DNA from: Oceanospirillales bacterium
GTDB taxonomy: Bacteria; Pseudomonadota; Gammaproteobacteria; Pseudomonadales; Balneatricaceae
Direction: 5' to 3'
NCBI GenBank assembly: GCA_018223185.1
Contig: JAAEYW010000019.1
Coordinates: 26,299 to 90,298, forward strand
Length of the DNA: 64,000 nt
Positions within the stretch are counted from its first letter, which is position 1, and the number at the start of each line of letters is the position of its first letter. Shown here piece after piece: positions 9,322-18,048 of this stretch. Both the position numbers and the translations under genes were made by a program. The notes under the pieces are model-generated. The model ran no database searches and was not told the DNA's origin. It saw only the letters and a program-made list of their open reading frames with translations.

Positions 9322-9921
9322 TCAGGGCATATAAAGATCACCGTAGAAGCCATGCAGCCTGATAGTTACCTCTACGGGAACACCTGCTTCGTTTTCCCAA
9401 TACCAACCGTGATTCCCGTCAAAAGGAGCGATAAAAGTACCTGAGGCACCTGCCTGCCCCTCTCCTGACTCATGACTTGTAAACGCACCGTCGGAGTTTG
9501 GGTGATCTCCGTGCATATCAAACGAGACACTACCTCCCTCGGCCTGCCAACTGAAGACAAAGCTATCATTCAATTGCATAGGTGCTTTAATCTCTGCGCC
9601 CTGGCCCGGCATCAGAGTTATTTTCAGCGTATCAGACCTTAATTCCGAGCGGCCTGCCGTTAAAGTACTGACAGTGCTCTCAATCTGGCCGATGGGATTG
9701 CTGGGTGATGAGGCTAGTTCAGTTTGTGCCTGAGTTGCTGCGCTATTTAAACGATCCAGCCCCATGATTTTCCCCAATCCAGTGGGGTCAATGCCATACT
9801 CAGCGGGCAGGATGGCCGTGATCAATAAAATAATCGCAATCGAAAAAGAAATTGCCGAAACTTTTACAATAGCCAACGGGGCTGGCTGAATTCGGGGTTG
9901 GTTGGTCAGGGCTTCTGGCAT
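9322..9921 (-). CDS. Membrane-anchored partner of HupE/UreJ protein
   Basis: A 199-residue protein with one N-terminal membrane helix (about 20-42), a low-complexity linker, and a C-terminal beta-rich extracytoplasmic domain. Notable features are DMHGDHPNSDG, a Gly-rich loop and DGNHGWYWEN. Its stop is the distal end of a two-gene operon with the HupE/UreJ gene, which ends 9 bp before this start. Pairs of this kind are annotated as transmembrane anchor protein plus HupE/UreJ; the function is unknown. The His/Asp-rich loop could bind a metal, which is only an inference. Confidence 0.7.
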   Translation of the reverse strand: MPEALTNQPRIQPAPLAIVKVSAISFSIAIILLITAILPAEYGIDPTGLGKIMGLDRLNSAATQAQTELASSPSNPIGQIESTVSTLTAGRSELRSDTLKITLMPGQGAEIKAPMQLNDSFVFSWQAEGGSVSFDMHGDHPNSDGAFTSHESGEGQAGASGTFIAPFDGNHGWYWENEAGVPVEVTIRLHGFYGDLYMP

Positions 9922-9930
9922 GTTTGCATC

Positions 9931-10692
9931 CTAAATTGTTATCCAATAGCCGGTAAGCTGGTATCCCATAAGCACAAAACCGGCGGTCATTAACACACCG
10001 TTGGCCCAAACAGCGAGTCGGTTGAAAGAGGCGGTCCTACGCCAGAGATTCATCAAAATCAGTATTCCGGTGAGCGCAAGAAGCTGTCCAATTTCAACCC
10101 CGACATTGAACGCCAAAATGTTGGGTATCAGTCCATCTTCAGAGAGCGAAAAATCCTGAAGCTTAGTAGCCAGACCAAAACCGTGGAAAAAACCAAAGAT
10201 CAGAACAGCAAAGCGAGCATCGGGCTGTAAACCAAACCATTGAGGGTAGGCATTCAGGTTATCGAGTGCTTTATACACAACGGAAAGGCCGATGATTGCA
10301 TCAACAAGCCAGGCATTGATTTCTGTGCCACTCAACACGCCAAACAAAAGTGTGGTGCTATGCCCCAATGCGAACAGTGTGACGTAAAGACTCACCTCTT
10401 TGAGGCGGTAAAGAAAGAAAATGACACCAACGAGAAATAGCAGGTGATCGTAACCCGTCACCATATGCTTAGCTCCCAGATAGATAAAGGGCAGAAGCTG
10501 GACACCAATCGCTGTTTCGATAAAGCTGGCATCGCCCTGAGCAACGCCATGCGCAAGCGCTGGAATAGAGAACATCAAACACAGAACGCCCAGAATCAGC
10601 ATCCGTAACCACACGGATAAACCGATAGAGCTCACGATATTTATTAGCATAAGAAGATTATCACTGCGTTGCCTATTCCATTCCGGAATCAC
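9931..10692 (-). CDS. HupE/UreJ family membrane protein
   Basis: A polytopic membrane protein (253 residues, about seven helices after a signal-like N-terminus ending PALAHG). HupE/UreJ signatures are HMVTGYDHLLFLVG, LFALGHSTTL, FGFFHGFGLA and NVGVEIGQL. Classical members sit with nickel enzymes and move nickel; here no hydrogenase or urease is visible, so the substrate is open. An internal ATG at 10650 is an alternative start. It is operonic with the anchor protein downstream. Confidence 0.85.
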   Translation of the reverse strand: MIPEWNRQRSDNLLMLINIVSSIGLSVWLRMLILGVLCLMFSIPALAHGVAQGDASFIETAIGVQLLPFIYLGAKHMVTGYDHLLFLVGVIFFLYRLKEVSLYVTLFALGHSTTLLFGVLSGTEINAWLVDAIIGLSVVYKALDNLNAYPQWFGLQPDARFAVLIFGFFHGFGLATKLQDFSLSEDGLIPNILAFNVGVEIGQLLALTGILILMNLWRRTASFNRLAVWANGVLMTAGFVLMGYQLTGYWITI

Positions 10693-11281
10693 GATGCTTG
10701 CCTTTTGATATGCGTCAACAGCCTAGATTAGATGGATAATGGCCCGATCAACATCATGCTTAAGTACTGAATTATCGAATCCAAAACGGTACTCAAGTAC
10801 GGATTAACCGCGAAAGTGCTAACTGTTGAACAGCGGATGTTGCCCTTCACTGAAGGAAAACGCAAAGCTGTTTTTACCCCACACCGGACTTATAACTTTC
10901 ACCTTCACTGCCTCATCCACTCCAGCCAGCCTGTTCTGGCTGTTTGCTTTTAAACGCTTTTTTCAGCAACGAGTAAGTTGTGAACCGACGTCTCGCAAGC
11001 GGCGCAGCAGCGTTCTGAGCTTATTGAAGCATTGTATGTCGGCTTAGGTCTCCGGGAAAAGACAACTAAAGTTCTTTTAAATCAATAATTTAATAAAAAA
11101 CCACAATAACCCGACCGTCTATGGAGACAGTAATTTTCAGAAGCAGGCGTATGAATAAGCATAACTATATGATTTATATAGACTAAATTAAGATGGCACA
11201 AAGAGTGCTATATGGGAGATATTCCGATCATTATGACGGATCAATTAGTAACCTTAATGGAATAATCCAGGAGCTTTAAAT
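10693..11281. other. 589-bp intergenic region upstream of the EF-hand gene
   Basis: I see no convincing gene. A hairpin CAGCCAG-N6-CTGGCTG (10923-10942) followed by a T-rich run could be a weak terminator. The last 100 bp are AT-rich and end with an AGGAG ribosome binding site for the EF-hand gene. The stretch around 10990 shares the words GCAAGCGGCG with 12111, again hinting at a decayed dispersed repeat. Confidence 0.4.
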
Positions 11282-11506
11282 ATGAATATCAAAACCCTGT
11301 GCGCAATTACCCTCACTGCTATCTCAGCCACAACCTTTGCTGCGGATATACCAGACTTTCAGGCTGTCGATGTCAATGCTGACGGGTTTATCAGCCTGGA
11401 AGAAGCCAAAAGCATCGAAGGGCTGGAGCAGGCTTTCACGATGGCGGATATCAATAAAGATGGTCAGCTGGATGAAACTGAATACAGTGAAATCTCTCAC
11501 GGCTAA
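11282..11506 (+). CDS. Small exported EF-hand protein
   Basis: A 74-residue protein: signal peptide (MNIKTLCAITLTAISATTFA), then two EF-hand calcium loops, DVNADGFISLEE and DINKDGQLDETE, with the canonical Asp/Asn/Asp/Glu ligands. It is a calmodulin-like two-loop module of the bacterial EF-hand family. It would be periplasmic or secreted, binding calcium for buffering or sensing. A good AGGAG site precedes the ATG. No partner gene is evident. Confidence 0.82.
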   Translation: MNIKTLCAITLTAISATTFAADIPDFQAVDVNADGFISLEEAKSIEGLEQAFTMADINKDGQLDETEYSEISHG

Positions 11507-11706
11507 TCAAGCTCCGTTTTGACGCTCTCAGAACAGTCTGAAAGCATAGCTGGCCCGGCTCAGATCTATCCTGATACAGGCTACGGCCAGCTTTACACCG
11601 TTTACCACCACATATCAGGTCTGCTTTAAGTAATCCCTTAATATCAAATCTGAGTGTCTCGTTTAATGCCCTACCGGTTACCTCTCATAGCCAGAGTATC
11701 AGTTTC

Positions 11707-12039
11707 ATGAATATTAAATATCTTATTTTATCTATCGCAATACTTTCAGCCGAAGTAAGCGCCAACTCCACACTGGATGCAGCGATTGGAGGCGGGCTCG
11801 GTGGAGCTGTCGGCGCCGCTATTGGTAATGAAGTCAGTGGTCGCGACGGAGCCATTGTTGGCGGTGCCATCGGCGGAGCTGTTGGCACCGCAATCAATAC
11901 GGATAAACGTTCCGGTTACCAACGCTCAGAGACTAAGATACATACTCACACCATCGAAACTCATATGATCGAAACACGTACCTCTAAAAATAAAAATTAC
12001 CACTGCCCACCGGGTCAGGCGAAAAAAGGCCACTGCTAA
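11707..12039 (+). CDS. Glycine-zipper exported protein
   Basis: A 110-residue protein with an N-terminal signal peptide (about 1-20) and a glycine-zipper segment with GxxxG spacing (AAIGGGLGGAVGAAIG and GAIVGGAIGGAVGTAI, residues about 26-63), as in OmpA-like or YMGG families. A polar His/Thr-rich region and a C-terminal CPPGQAKKGHC follow. It is probably inserted in or associated with the outer membrane. The ribosome binding site is weak. Its transcript ends at a clear terminator. Confidence 0.7.
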   Translation: MNIKYLILSIAILSAEVSANSTLDAAIGGGLGGAVGAAIGNEVSGRDGAIVGGAIGGAVGTAINTDKRSGYQRSETKIHTHTIETHMIETRTSKNKNYHCPPGQAKKGHC

Positions 12040-12058
12040 CAGTTAACAAGAACGTCCT

Positions 12059-12084
12059 AAAAAACCGCCCAAACAGGCGGTTTT
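12059..12084. terminator. Terminator between glycine-zipper gene and aapP
   Basis: AAAACCGCC-CAAACA-GGCGGTTTT is a symmetric 9-bp stem with A and T flanks, usable by the plus-strand gene and by the aap operon arriving from the other side. Confidence 0.85.
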
Positions 12085-12143
12085 CATACTTTTTCTAGCG
12101 ACTAACCACTAGCAAGCGGCGTAGCCGCGTCTGGCGACCGCCC

Positions 12144-12902
12144 TTAATGCTGTAAAATCTGACTCAGGAACAACTGGGTTCGCTCATGTTGCGGGTTGTT
12201 AAAGAACTCATGGGGCTCGTTCTCTTCAACAATCTGTCCGCCATCCATAAAGATAACCCGGTCGGCAACTGTCTTGGCAAAACCCATCTCATGAGTGACA
12301 CACAGCATGGTCATACCCTCATTGGCCAGCTCTATCATGACATCGAGCACCTCTTTGATCATCTCAGGGTCGAGTGCTGAGGTTGGCTCATCAAACAGCA
12401 TGACGTCAGGGTTCATACAGAGAGACCGGGCAATTGCTACCCGCTGCTGCTGTCCACCGGATAGCTGACCCGGATATTTCAGTGCCTGATCAGGGATTTT
12501 AACCCGTTCCAGCAACTCCATTGCCTGTGCTTCAGCTTCTTTACGGGGCATTTTTTTCACCCAGATCGGCGCCAGCACACAGTTCTCTAACACCGTCAGG
12601 TGTGGGAACAGGTTGAAGTGCTGAAACACCATGCCGACATCCTTACGGATCGCTTCGATATTTTTAATATCTTCATTCAGGGGAATATCGTTAACGATGA
12701 TATCGCCCTTCTGATGCTCTTCGAGATGGTTAATACAACGAATCATCGTTGATTTACCCGAACCGGAAGGGCCACAGATAACGATCTTTTCGCCCTGCTT
12801 TACCTCCAGATTAATATTTTTAAGCACATGAAACTCGCCATACCATTTGTTCAGGTCGCGCAGTTCCACCATCAATTTATCAGTAGCGTGTGAATGATTC
12901 AT
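12144..12902 (-). CDS. aapP: General L-amino acid ABC transporter, ATPase AapP
   Basis: ATPase of a polar amino-acid importer. The 252 residues carry Walker [11 protein letters not shown]-loop [13 protein letters not shown], signature [12 protein letters not shown], Walker [14 protein letters not shown] and H-loop VTHEMGFA. It belongs to the GlnQ/AapP subfamily. It is the last gene of aapJQMP, 18 bp behind aapM. The family imports glutamate, aspartate and other L-amino acids; specificity cannot be read from this subunit. Confidence 0.94.
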   Translation of the reverse strand: MNHSHATDKLMVELRDLNKWYGEFHVLKNINLEVKQGEKIVICGPSGSGKSTMIRCINHLEEHQKGDIIVNDIPLNEDIKNIEAIRKDVGMVFQHFNLFPHLTVLENCVLAPIWVKKMPRKEAEAQAMELLERVKIPDQALKYPGQLSGGQQQRVAIARSLCMNPDVMLFDEPTSALDPEMIKEVLDVMIELANEGMTMLCVTHEMGFAKTVADRVIFMDGGQIVEENEPHEFFNNPQHERTQLFLSQILQH

Positions 12903-12920
12903 TTTAAAATCTCTTTGTTA

Positions 12921-14021
12921 TCAGGCGCGGTTGCCGTGGCCGGTATGTAGTTTCTTCTCCAGATGCTGCGAATAGCGCGACATACTGAAACAGAACACCC
13001 AGAACAACAGGGCAATAAACAAATAACTCTCAGTGGAATAGCCGATCCAGTCAGGATCCTGGTTGGCCGCCTGGCCGATAGCCAGTACATCAAACAAACC
13101 AATAATCAGCACCAGACTGGTGTCCTTAAACAGCGCGATAAAGGTATTCACAATGCCCGGAATCATCAGTTTCAGCGCCTGCGGCATAATGACCAGAATC
13201 ATCTTCTGCCAGTAACCCAGCCCCAGCGCATCAGCCGCTTCGTACTGCCCCTTAGGGATCGCCTGTAAGCCGCCCCGGATAACCTCAGCCATATAAGCAG
13301 ACTGGAACAGGGTAATACCGATCAGCGCTCTGAGCAGCTTGTCAAAGCTCATTCCTTCGGGAAAGAACAGCGGTAACATTACTGACGCCATGAACAGCAC
13401 CGTAATCAGCGGCACACCGCGCCAGATCTCGATAAAGGTCACACAGACGGATTTCACAATAGGCATATCGGACTGCCGCCCCAGCGCCAGGACAATGCCT
13501 AAGGGCAGGGACGCCACAATACCGACAACCGCCAGAACCAGAGTCAGCGTTAAACCACCCCACAGGTGGGTTTCAACCTGAGGCAGGCCGAACACATCAC
13601 CATACAACAGGAAGTACGCGATGATGGGATAGACGACCAGCAGCAGAATTGCTACCAGACCCTTCTTTGGCGTCTGCGGCAATACCAGCCAGATAATGGA
13701 GCCGATCATGATGATAAAGGCTAACTGCGGCCGCCAGTGTTCTGTCTCCGGATAGAAGCCATAGAGAAACTGGTCCAGCCGGTTGGCGATAAACACCCAG
13801 CAGGCACCGCCGCTGGTGCAGGCGTCACGGCTGGTTCCGACCCAGTCGGAATCGATAAAGATCCATTGAATGGTTGGCACCAGAAAGCTGATCAGGAAAT
13901 AGCCGACAACAATCGTTGCAACCGAGTTTGTCGGCCCGTTAAACAGGTTTTTACGCAGCCAGCCGACCACTCCAATCATACTGGACGGCGGGGGCAGCGT
14001 GGGTTGAATTTCATATTTCAT
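12921..14021 (-). CDS. aapM: Amino acid ABC transporter permease AapM
   Basis: A 366-residue inner-membrane permease. The N-terminal part has extra helices and a periplasmic loop with two Cys (DACTSGGACW) typical of AapM. The C-terminal half holds the BPD_transp_1 core with the EAA loop (EAADALGLGYWQKMILVIMPQALK). It pairs with AapQ to form the channel. It begins 11 bp after the aapQ stop. Confidence 0.94.
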   Translation of the reverse strand: MKYEIQPTLPPPSSMIGVVGWLRKNLFNGPTNSVATIVVGYFLISFLVPTIQWIFIDSDWVGTSRDACTSGGACWVFIANRLDQFLYGFYPETEHWRPQLAFIIMIGSIIWLVLPQTPKKGLVAILLLVVYPIIAYFLLYGDVFGLPQVETHLWGGLTLTLVLAVVGIVASLPLGIVLALGRQSDMPIVKSVCVTFIEIWRGVPLITVLFMASVMLPLFFPEGMSFDKLLRALIGITLFQSAYMAEVIRGGLQAIPKGQYEAADALGLGYWQKMILVIMPQALKLMIPGIVNTFIALFKDTSLVLIIGLFDVLAIGQAANQDPDWIGYSTESYLFIALLFWVFCFSMSRYSQHLEKKLHTGHGNRA

Positions 14022-14032
14022 AGCATCCCCTC

Positions 14033-15259
14033 CTAGCGCTCTGTTAACTGAATTCTGGCGTTATACCAGTTCATAAAGAATGAGGTCAGCAGACTGAGGG
14101 TCAGATACACCGCCATCGTCATGGCGATTACCTCGATTGCTTGCCCCGTCTGGTTAAGCGTGGTTCCGGCAAAGACGTTAACCAGATCCGGATAGCCTAT
14201 AGCGGTTGCCAGTGAGGAGTTCTTCGTCAGGTTAAGATACTGACTGGTCAGAGGAGGGATCACCACCCGCATCGCCTGAGGGATAACAATCAGCCGCAGC
14301 GTTTTGGCTTTCGACATACCCAGCGCCGTTGCCGCTTCAGTCTGTCCATGAGACACCGCCAGGATACCGGCGCGAACAGTTTCCGCGATAAAGGCTGCGG
14401 TATAGATACTCAGCGCAAGCCAGAGCGCCATCAGCTCGGGGATAACGGTAATGCCCCCTTTGAAGTTAAACCCTTTCAGCTCTGGATGATCAAGCCCCAG
14501 AGGCAGGCCGCTAAACAGGAATAGCAGCAGAGGGACGCCGACAATCAAACCAATGCTGGTGAGAATAACCGGAAACTGTTGCCCGGTCAGCTCCTGGCGT
14601 TTTCGGGACCAGCGGGCAATAAACCAGCTGGCAACGATCGCACCAAAGAAACCCATAATCACCAGTCCGAAGCCGTCTTCAGGCACCGGAGCCGGTACAA
14701 TTAAACCCCGGTTATTCAGAAAAGATCCTAAAAACTCGATACTCTGCCGCGGGGCTGGCAGGGTCCGCAGCACCGCGTAATACCAGAAAAAGATCTGCAG
14801 CAGCAGCGGGATATTACGAAATACTTCGATATACAGTGCAGAAAATTTAGCGATCAGCCAGTTATCGGATAAGCGCGCCACACCGAGGATAAAGCCCAGA
14901 ATGGTGGCTGCGATAATGCCCATCACCGCAATCAGAATCGTGTTCAGCAGGCCGACAATAAAGGTCATGCCATAACTGGACGCTTCGGTGTAATCGATCA
15001 GGCTCATGGCAATACCAAAGCCCGCTTCCCGTGACAGGAAGTCGAAACCGGTGGTCATACCACGCTGTTCAAGGTTTGTCAGGGTGTTTTCAATAATGGT
15101 GTAAAAGACAAAACCCAGTGCCGTCAGCAGCAGTATCTGGAACAGTAACGACCGCTTTTTCGGGTCGTTCCAGAATTTCGGTTTGCTCAGCGGTGGCGCG
15201 CTTTGGGGGGCTGAGCCACCATCAGGCTTGTGACCTGAATTCGAAATGTCTGAGGACAT
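14033..15259 (-). CDS. aapQ: Amino acid ABC transporter permease AapQ
   Basis: A 408-residue inner-membrane permease, the longer partner of AapM. It has a long N-terminal extension with a periplasmic loop, and the EAA motif TEAATALGMSKAKTLRLIVIPQAMR near residue 320. It is separated from aapJ by about 100 bp holding a hairpin terminator, so it is probably expressed at a lower level than the binding protein. Confidence 0.94.
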   Translation of the reverse strand: MSSDISNSGHKPDGGSAPQSAPPLSKPKFWNDPKKRSLLFQILLLTALGFVFYTIIENTLTNLEQRGMTTGFDFLSREAGFGIAMSLIDYTEASSYGMTFIVGLLNTILIAVMGIIAATILGFILGVARLSDNWLIAKFSALYIEVFRNIPLLLQIFFWYYAVLRTLPAPRQSIEFLGSFLNNRGLIVPAPVPEDGFGLVIMGFFGAIVASWFIARWSRKRQELTGQQFPVILTSIGLIVGVPLLLFLFSGLPLGLDHPELKGFNFKGGITVIPELMALWLALSIYTAAFIAETVRAGILAVSHGQTEAATALGMSKAKTLRLIVIPQAMRVVIPPLTSQYLNLTKNSSLATAIGYPDLVNVFAGTTLNQTGQAIEVIAMTMAVYLTLSLLTSFFMNWYNARIQLTER

Positions 15260-15321
15260 TGTTAACTCCAGAGGTCAGTACACAGAAGCTTCTGTCCCGG
15301 AAAGAAAGCCTTCAGGGCAGA

Positions 15322-15353
15322 AATAAAAACGGCCAGCCTTCCGGCCAGCCGTT
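15322..15353 (-). terminator. Intercistronic hairpin between aapJ and aapQ
   Basis: On the minus strand an 11-bp stem (two G-T wobbles) closed by a GGAA tetraloop is followed by TTTTTATTT, starting about 10 bp after the aapJ stop. It would partially terminate or stabilise the aapJ message, giving excess binding protein. Confidence 0.75.
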
Positions 15354-15363
15354 GATCAGCATG

Positions 15364-16377
15364 TTAACGCATAGGTGGAGCGTACTGCAGACCACCCTGG
15401 TTCCACAGAGCGTTCAGACCGCGGTCCAGCCCCAGAGGAGAGTCTTTGCCTACGTTACGCTCGTAAGCTTCACCGTAGTTACCCACCTGCTTAACGATCT
15501 GGTAAGCCCAGTCATCAGCCAGATCCAGACCTTTACCTTTAGGTCCGTCCAGACCCAGCAGACGCTTAACGTTAGGATCAGAACTTTCCGCCTTCATCTT
15601 ATCGACATTAGCAGAGGTCAGACCCAGCTCTTCTGCGTTCAGCATCGCATTGAAAGACCATTTAACGATATTAAACCAGGTGTCATCGCCCTGACGGACA
15701 ACAGGACCCAGAGGCTCTTTAGAGATAACTTCTGGCAGTGCACCGACTGCAGATGGGTCCTGCATGCGGGTACGCAGGCCAGCAGCCTGTGACAGGTCAG
15801 TTGTGAACGAGTCACAACGGCCGGTATCAAATGCCTGAGCCGCCTGGTCATTGGTGTCAAAAACGACCGGAGTATAGGTGATACCGTGGGTACGGAAGTA
15901 ATCCGCCATATTCAGCTCAGTGGTCGTACCGGACTGTACACATACTGTTGCACCATCCAGATCCTTAACGCTCTTCAGCCCCAGCTCTTTCTTCACCAGA
16001 AAGCCCTGACCATCATAGTAGTTCACACCGGCAAAGTTGATACCCAGCTGAGTATCACGGGTCTGTGTCCAGGTAGTTACTCGGGACAATACATCCACTT
16101 CACCCGACACCAGCGCGGTAAAACGTTCTTTAGCATTCAGGGGAATATATTTAACTTTAGTTGCATCGCCCAGCACTGCAGCAGCAACAGCCCGGCACAC
16201 ATCAACATCCAGACCTTTCCAGTTACCTTTGTCGTCAGGCACTGAGAAGCCCGGGACGCCACTCGTTACGCCGCACTGTAGTGCGCCACGTTCCTTCACA
16301 GTCTCCAAAGTACCTGCCATAGCGGTACCTGTCATTGCAACCATCAGGACGGCAGCGGAAATCAGGGTTTTCTTCAT
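15364..16377 (-). CDS. aapJ: General L-amino acid binding protein AapJ
   Basis: Periplasmic solute-binding protein (337 residues; signal peptide ending GTAMAG). It is an SBP_bac_3 protein with GALQCGVTSGVPGFS, GLDVDVCRAVAAAVLGD, and the Arg-containing LSRVTTWTQTRD segment characteristic of AapJ. It delivers L-amino acids, typically Glu/Asp and others, to AapQMP. It is first in the operon. A HexR-type palindrome lies 211 bp upstream of the start, linking uptake to central carbon control. Confidence 0.95.
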   Translation of the reverse strand: MKKTLISAAVLMVAMTGTAMAGTLETVKERGALQCGVTSGVPGFSVPDDKGNWKGLDVDVCRAVAAAVLGDATKVKYIPLNAKERFTALVSGEVDVLSRVTTWTQTRDTQLGINFAGVNYYDGQGFLVKKELGLKSVKDLDGATVCVQSGTTTELNMADYFRTHGITYTPVVFDTNDQAAQAFDTGRCDSFTTDLSQAAGLRTRMQDPSAVGALPEVISKEPLGPVVRQGDDTWFNIVKWSFNAMLNAEELGLTSANVDKMKAESSDPNVKRLLGLDGPKGKGLDLADDWAYQIVKQVGNYGEAYERNVGKDSPLGLDRGLNALWNQGGLQYAPPMR

Positions 16378-16587
16378 TGATGCTTCCTCTTTGTAACAAA
16401 TTAATGAATAACAAAAGCAGGTGTGCTCAATAGCACGGTTATCATTCCAGGCCCGGCAAAGAACACCCCTCCTCTTTATTCTTTTAATCCATATAGTTAA
16501 CTTTCATTCCTTTAGTGTAGCAACTGATTTCCGGCTGTACAGAAAGCAGCTAATTGACTCACTATTTCAAGCAGCTTTTAAATAATG

Positions 16588-16604
16588 TTGTAATAAAATT
16601 ACAA
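16588..16604. promoter_or_regulatory. HexR-type palindrome upstream of aapJ
   Basis: TTGTAATAAAATTACAA has two perfect 7-bp arms and a 3-bp centre, matching TGTAAT-N3-ATTACA and the box before pyk. It lies between the fkpA-like terminator and aapJ, so aapJQMP is the only evident target. Confidence 0.65.
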
Positions 16605-16663
16605 AAGAACTGTCAAAAACGATCAAAATTAATGACATTTTCGCTCAAGACTGATTGACGCAC

Positions 16664-16691
16664 CAAAAAAAACCACCCTGCTGGGTGGTTT
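16664..16691 (-). terminator. Terminator after FKBP isomerase gene
   Basis: On the minus strand AAACCACC-CAGCA-GGGTGGTTT forms the stem and runs into a T8 tract, 25 bp after the stop. Confidence 0.9.
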
Positions 16692-16716
16692 ATAAAGAAT
16701 GATCACATTCGGTGCT

Positions 16717-17445
16717 TTATTCAGATGGATTAATATCCAGAAGCTCAACCTCGAACACCAGAGTTTCATTTGGTCCGATCGCTTCGCCCATTCCACCCGG
16801 GCCATATGCCAGTGCAGACGGAAGAACAAGGCGCGCTTTACCACCCACCTTCATCAGCTGAAGACCTTCAGTCCAGCCTGGAATCACACCATTCAGAGGG
16901 AATGAAACAGGCTCTCCACGGCTGTAAGAACTATCGAAATCGGTACCGCTGATCAGCGAGCCACGGTAATGTACTTTAACGGTATCCTCAGGCTTGGGGC
17001 TGGCGCCATTACCGGCGGTCAGCTCTTCATACTGAAGTCCGGATTCGGTGGTAACAACGCCCTCTTTTTTACCATTTTCAGCCAGGAACGCTTCACCTTT
17101 CTTCAGGTTTTCATCTGCAAGCTGATTAAATTCAGCTTGTTGCTCTTCCATCTTTTTCTTCTGGAAGGCCATCATTGTGGCTTCAACCTCTTCCGGTTTC
17201 AGCAACGGCTCACCACCGGAATAAACGGTTTCTACCGCGCGCCGTAATGCATCAACGTCGAGTTCTTCAACATCCGCTTTCAGTCGTTCACCCAGCATCA
17301 GGCCCAGACTGTAACCCAGCTTCTGCTGATCAGTCTCCAGAGTATACGGTTTTGCAACCTCAGCTACGGCTTTATCATCTTTGTCAGGGCCACAACCCAC
17401 CAAAACAATACTTGCTACGGCCACGGCCACCAGCGTCTTTTTCAT
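16717..17445 (-). CDS. FKBP-type peptidyl-prolyl isomerase lipoprotein
   Basis: A 242-residue FkpA/Mip-like isomerase. It has a lipobox (IVLVGC), a helical FKBP N-terminal dimerisation domain (about 35-125; QQKLGYSLGLMLGERLK) and an FKBP fold (about 145-240) with VKVHYRGSLISGTDFDSS, GVIPGWTEGLQLMKVGGKA and ALAYGPGG. It catalyses proline isomerisation and chaperones envelope proteins. It is monocistronic, with its own terminator. Confidence 0.92.
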   Translation of the reverse strand: MKKTLVAVAVASIVLVGCGPDKDDKAVAEVAKPYTLETDQQKLGYSLGLMLGERLKADVEELDVDALRRAVETVYSGGEPLLKPEEVEATMMAFQKKKMEEQQAEFNQLADENLKKGEAFLAENGKKEGVVTTESGLQYEELTAGNGASPKPEDTVKVHYRGSLISGTDFDSSYSRGEPVSFPLNGVIPGWTEGLQLMKVGGKARLVLPSALAYGPGGMGEAIGPNETLVFEVELLDINPSE

Positions 17446-17512
17446 TGTAATTCCTTTAATCCCAAGGGGTCAGTTATCTGCTGTTAGTAAGCCATTAAAC
17501 TGAAAAGTTCAG

Positions 17513-18028
17513 CTAATTACTACCGCACCCGATTGCTTTATCAACTAATTGCCTTAAAAGAGCCTGCAGATCTCCCGTAATAAAAGGCTCAGCGCCTGCT
17601 GCAGAGCAAAGATTAAGATAGCTAAGCGTGCTGAGATCGCTCTGCCTGTCCACCTCATTGCCTGCCCCGGCGACATCAGGGCAATGCACTCTCAGCTCAT
17701 AAAGCAGCCCTGACTCTACTCTCTCTGCGGCCAGTTCTGCTTTTTTCAACTGTTGATAACAATCATCTTCTGTCAGCGACCGCTTTGACTGGCGCAGCTG
17801 ATAACGTAATAATCGCAGAGGCTCGAGCGTATTTAGCCGCCACTCCCGGACATCAGAGTCGTCCAGCGTTGCAGGCAAGGCCCGCCCCTGTCCGGCCAGC
17901 CATAGCGCAAACAGCAGATAATTCACACTCAATTGGTAGCGGTTTTGCAATAGCAGGCAAAGCTCAGCCATTTCGGGAGTAGAATAGATCGCTACTGAGT
18001 AGTTCCAAAACACATTATTTTCTGACAT
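17513..18028 (-). CDS. TIGR02444 family protein
   Basis: A 171-residue soluble helical protein matching the TIGR02444 (DUF2390) family: start NVFWNYSVAIYSTPEMAELCLLLQN, then VNYLLFALWLAGQGR and WRLNTLEPLRLLRYQL. The function is unknown. It is divergent from the ABC-F gene, with about 20 bp between starts, an arrangement common in related gammaproteobacteria and so possibly co-regulated. Confidence 0.8.
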   Translation of the reverse strand: MSENNVFWNYSVAIYSTPEMAELCLLLQNRYQLSVNYLLFALWLAGQGRALPATLDDSDVREWRLNTLEPLRLLRYQLRQSKRSLTEDDCYQQLKKAELAAERVESGLLYELRVHCPDVAGAGNEVDRQSDLSTLSYLNLCSAAGAEPFITGDLQALLRQLVDKAIGCGSN

Positions 18029-18048
18029 CTGTGATAAAATCCGCCGCC

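Noticed and set aside
10826..11047. 73-residue plus-strand frame
   Set aside because: It has no ribosome binding site or recognisable motif, is low in coding character, and spans a hairpin.
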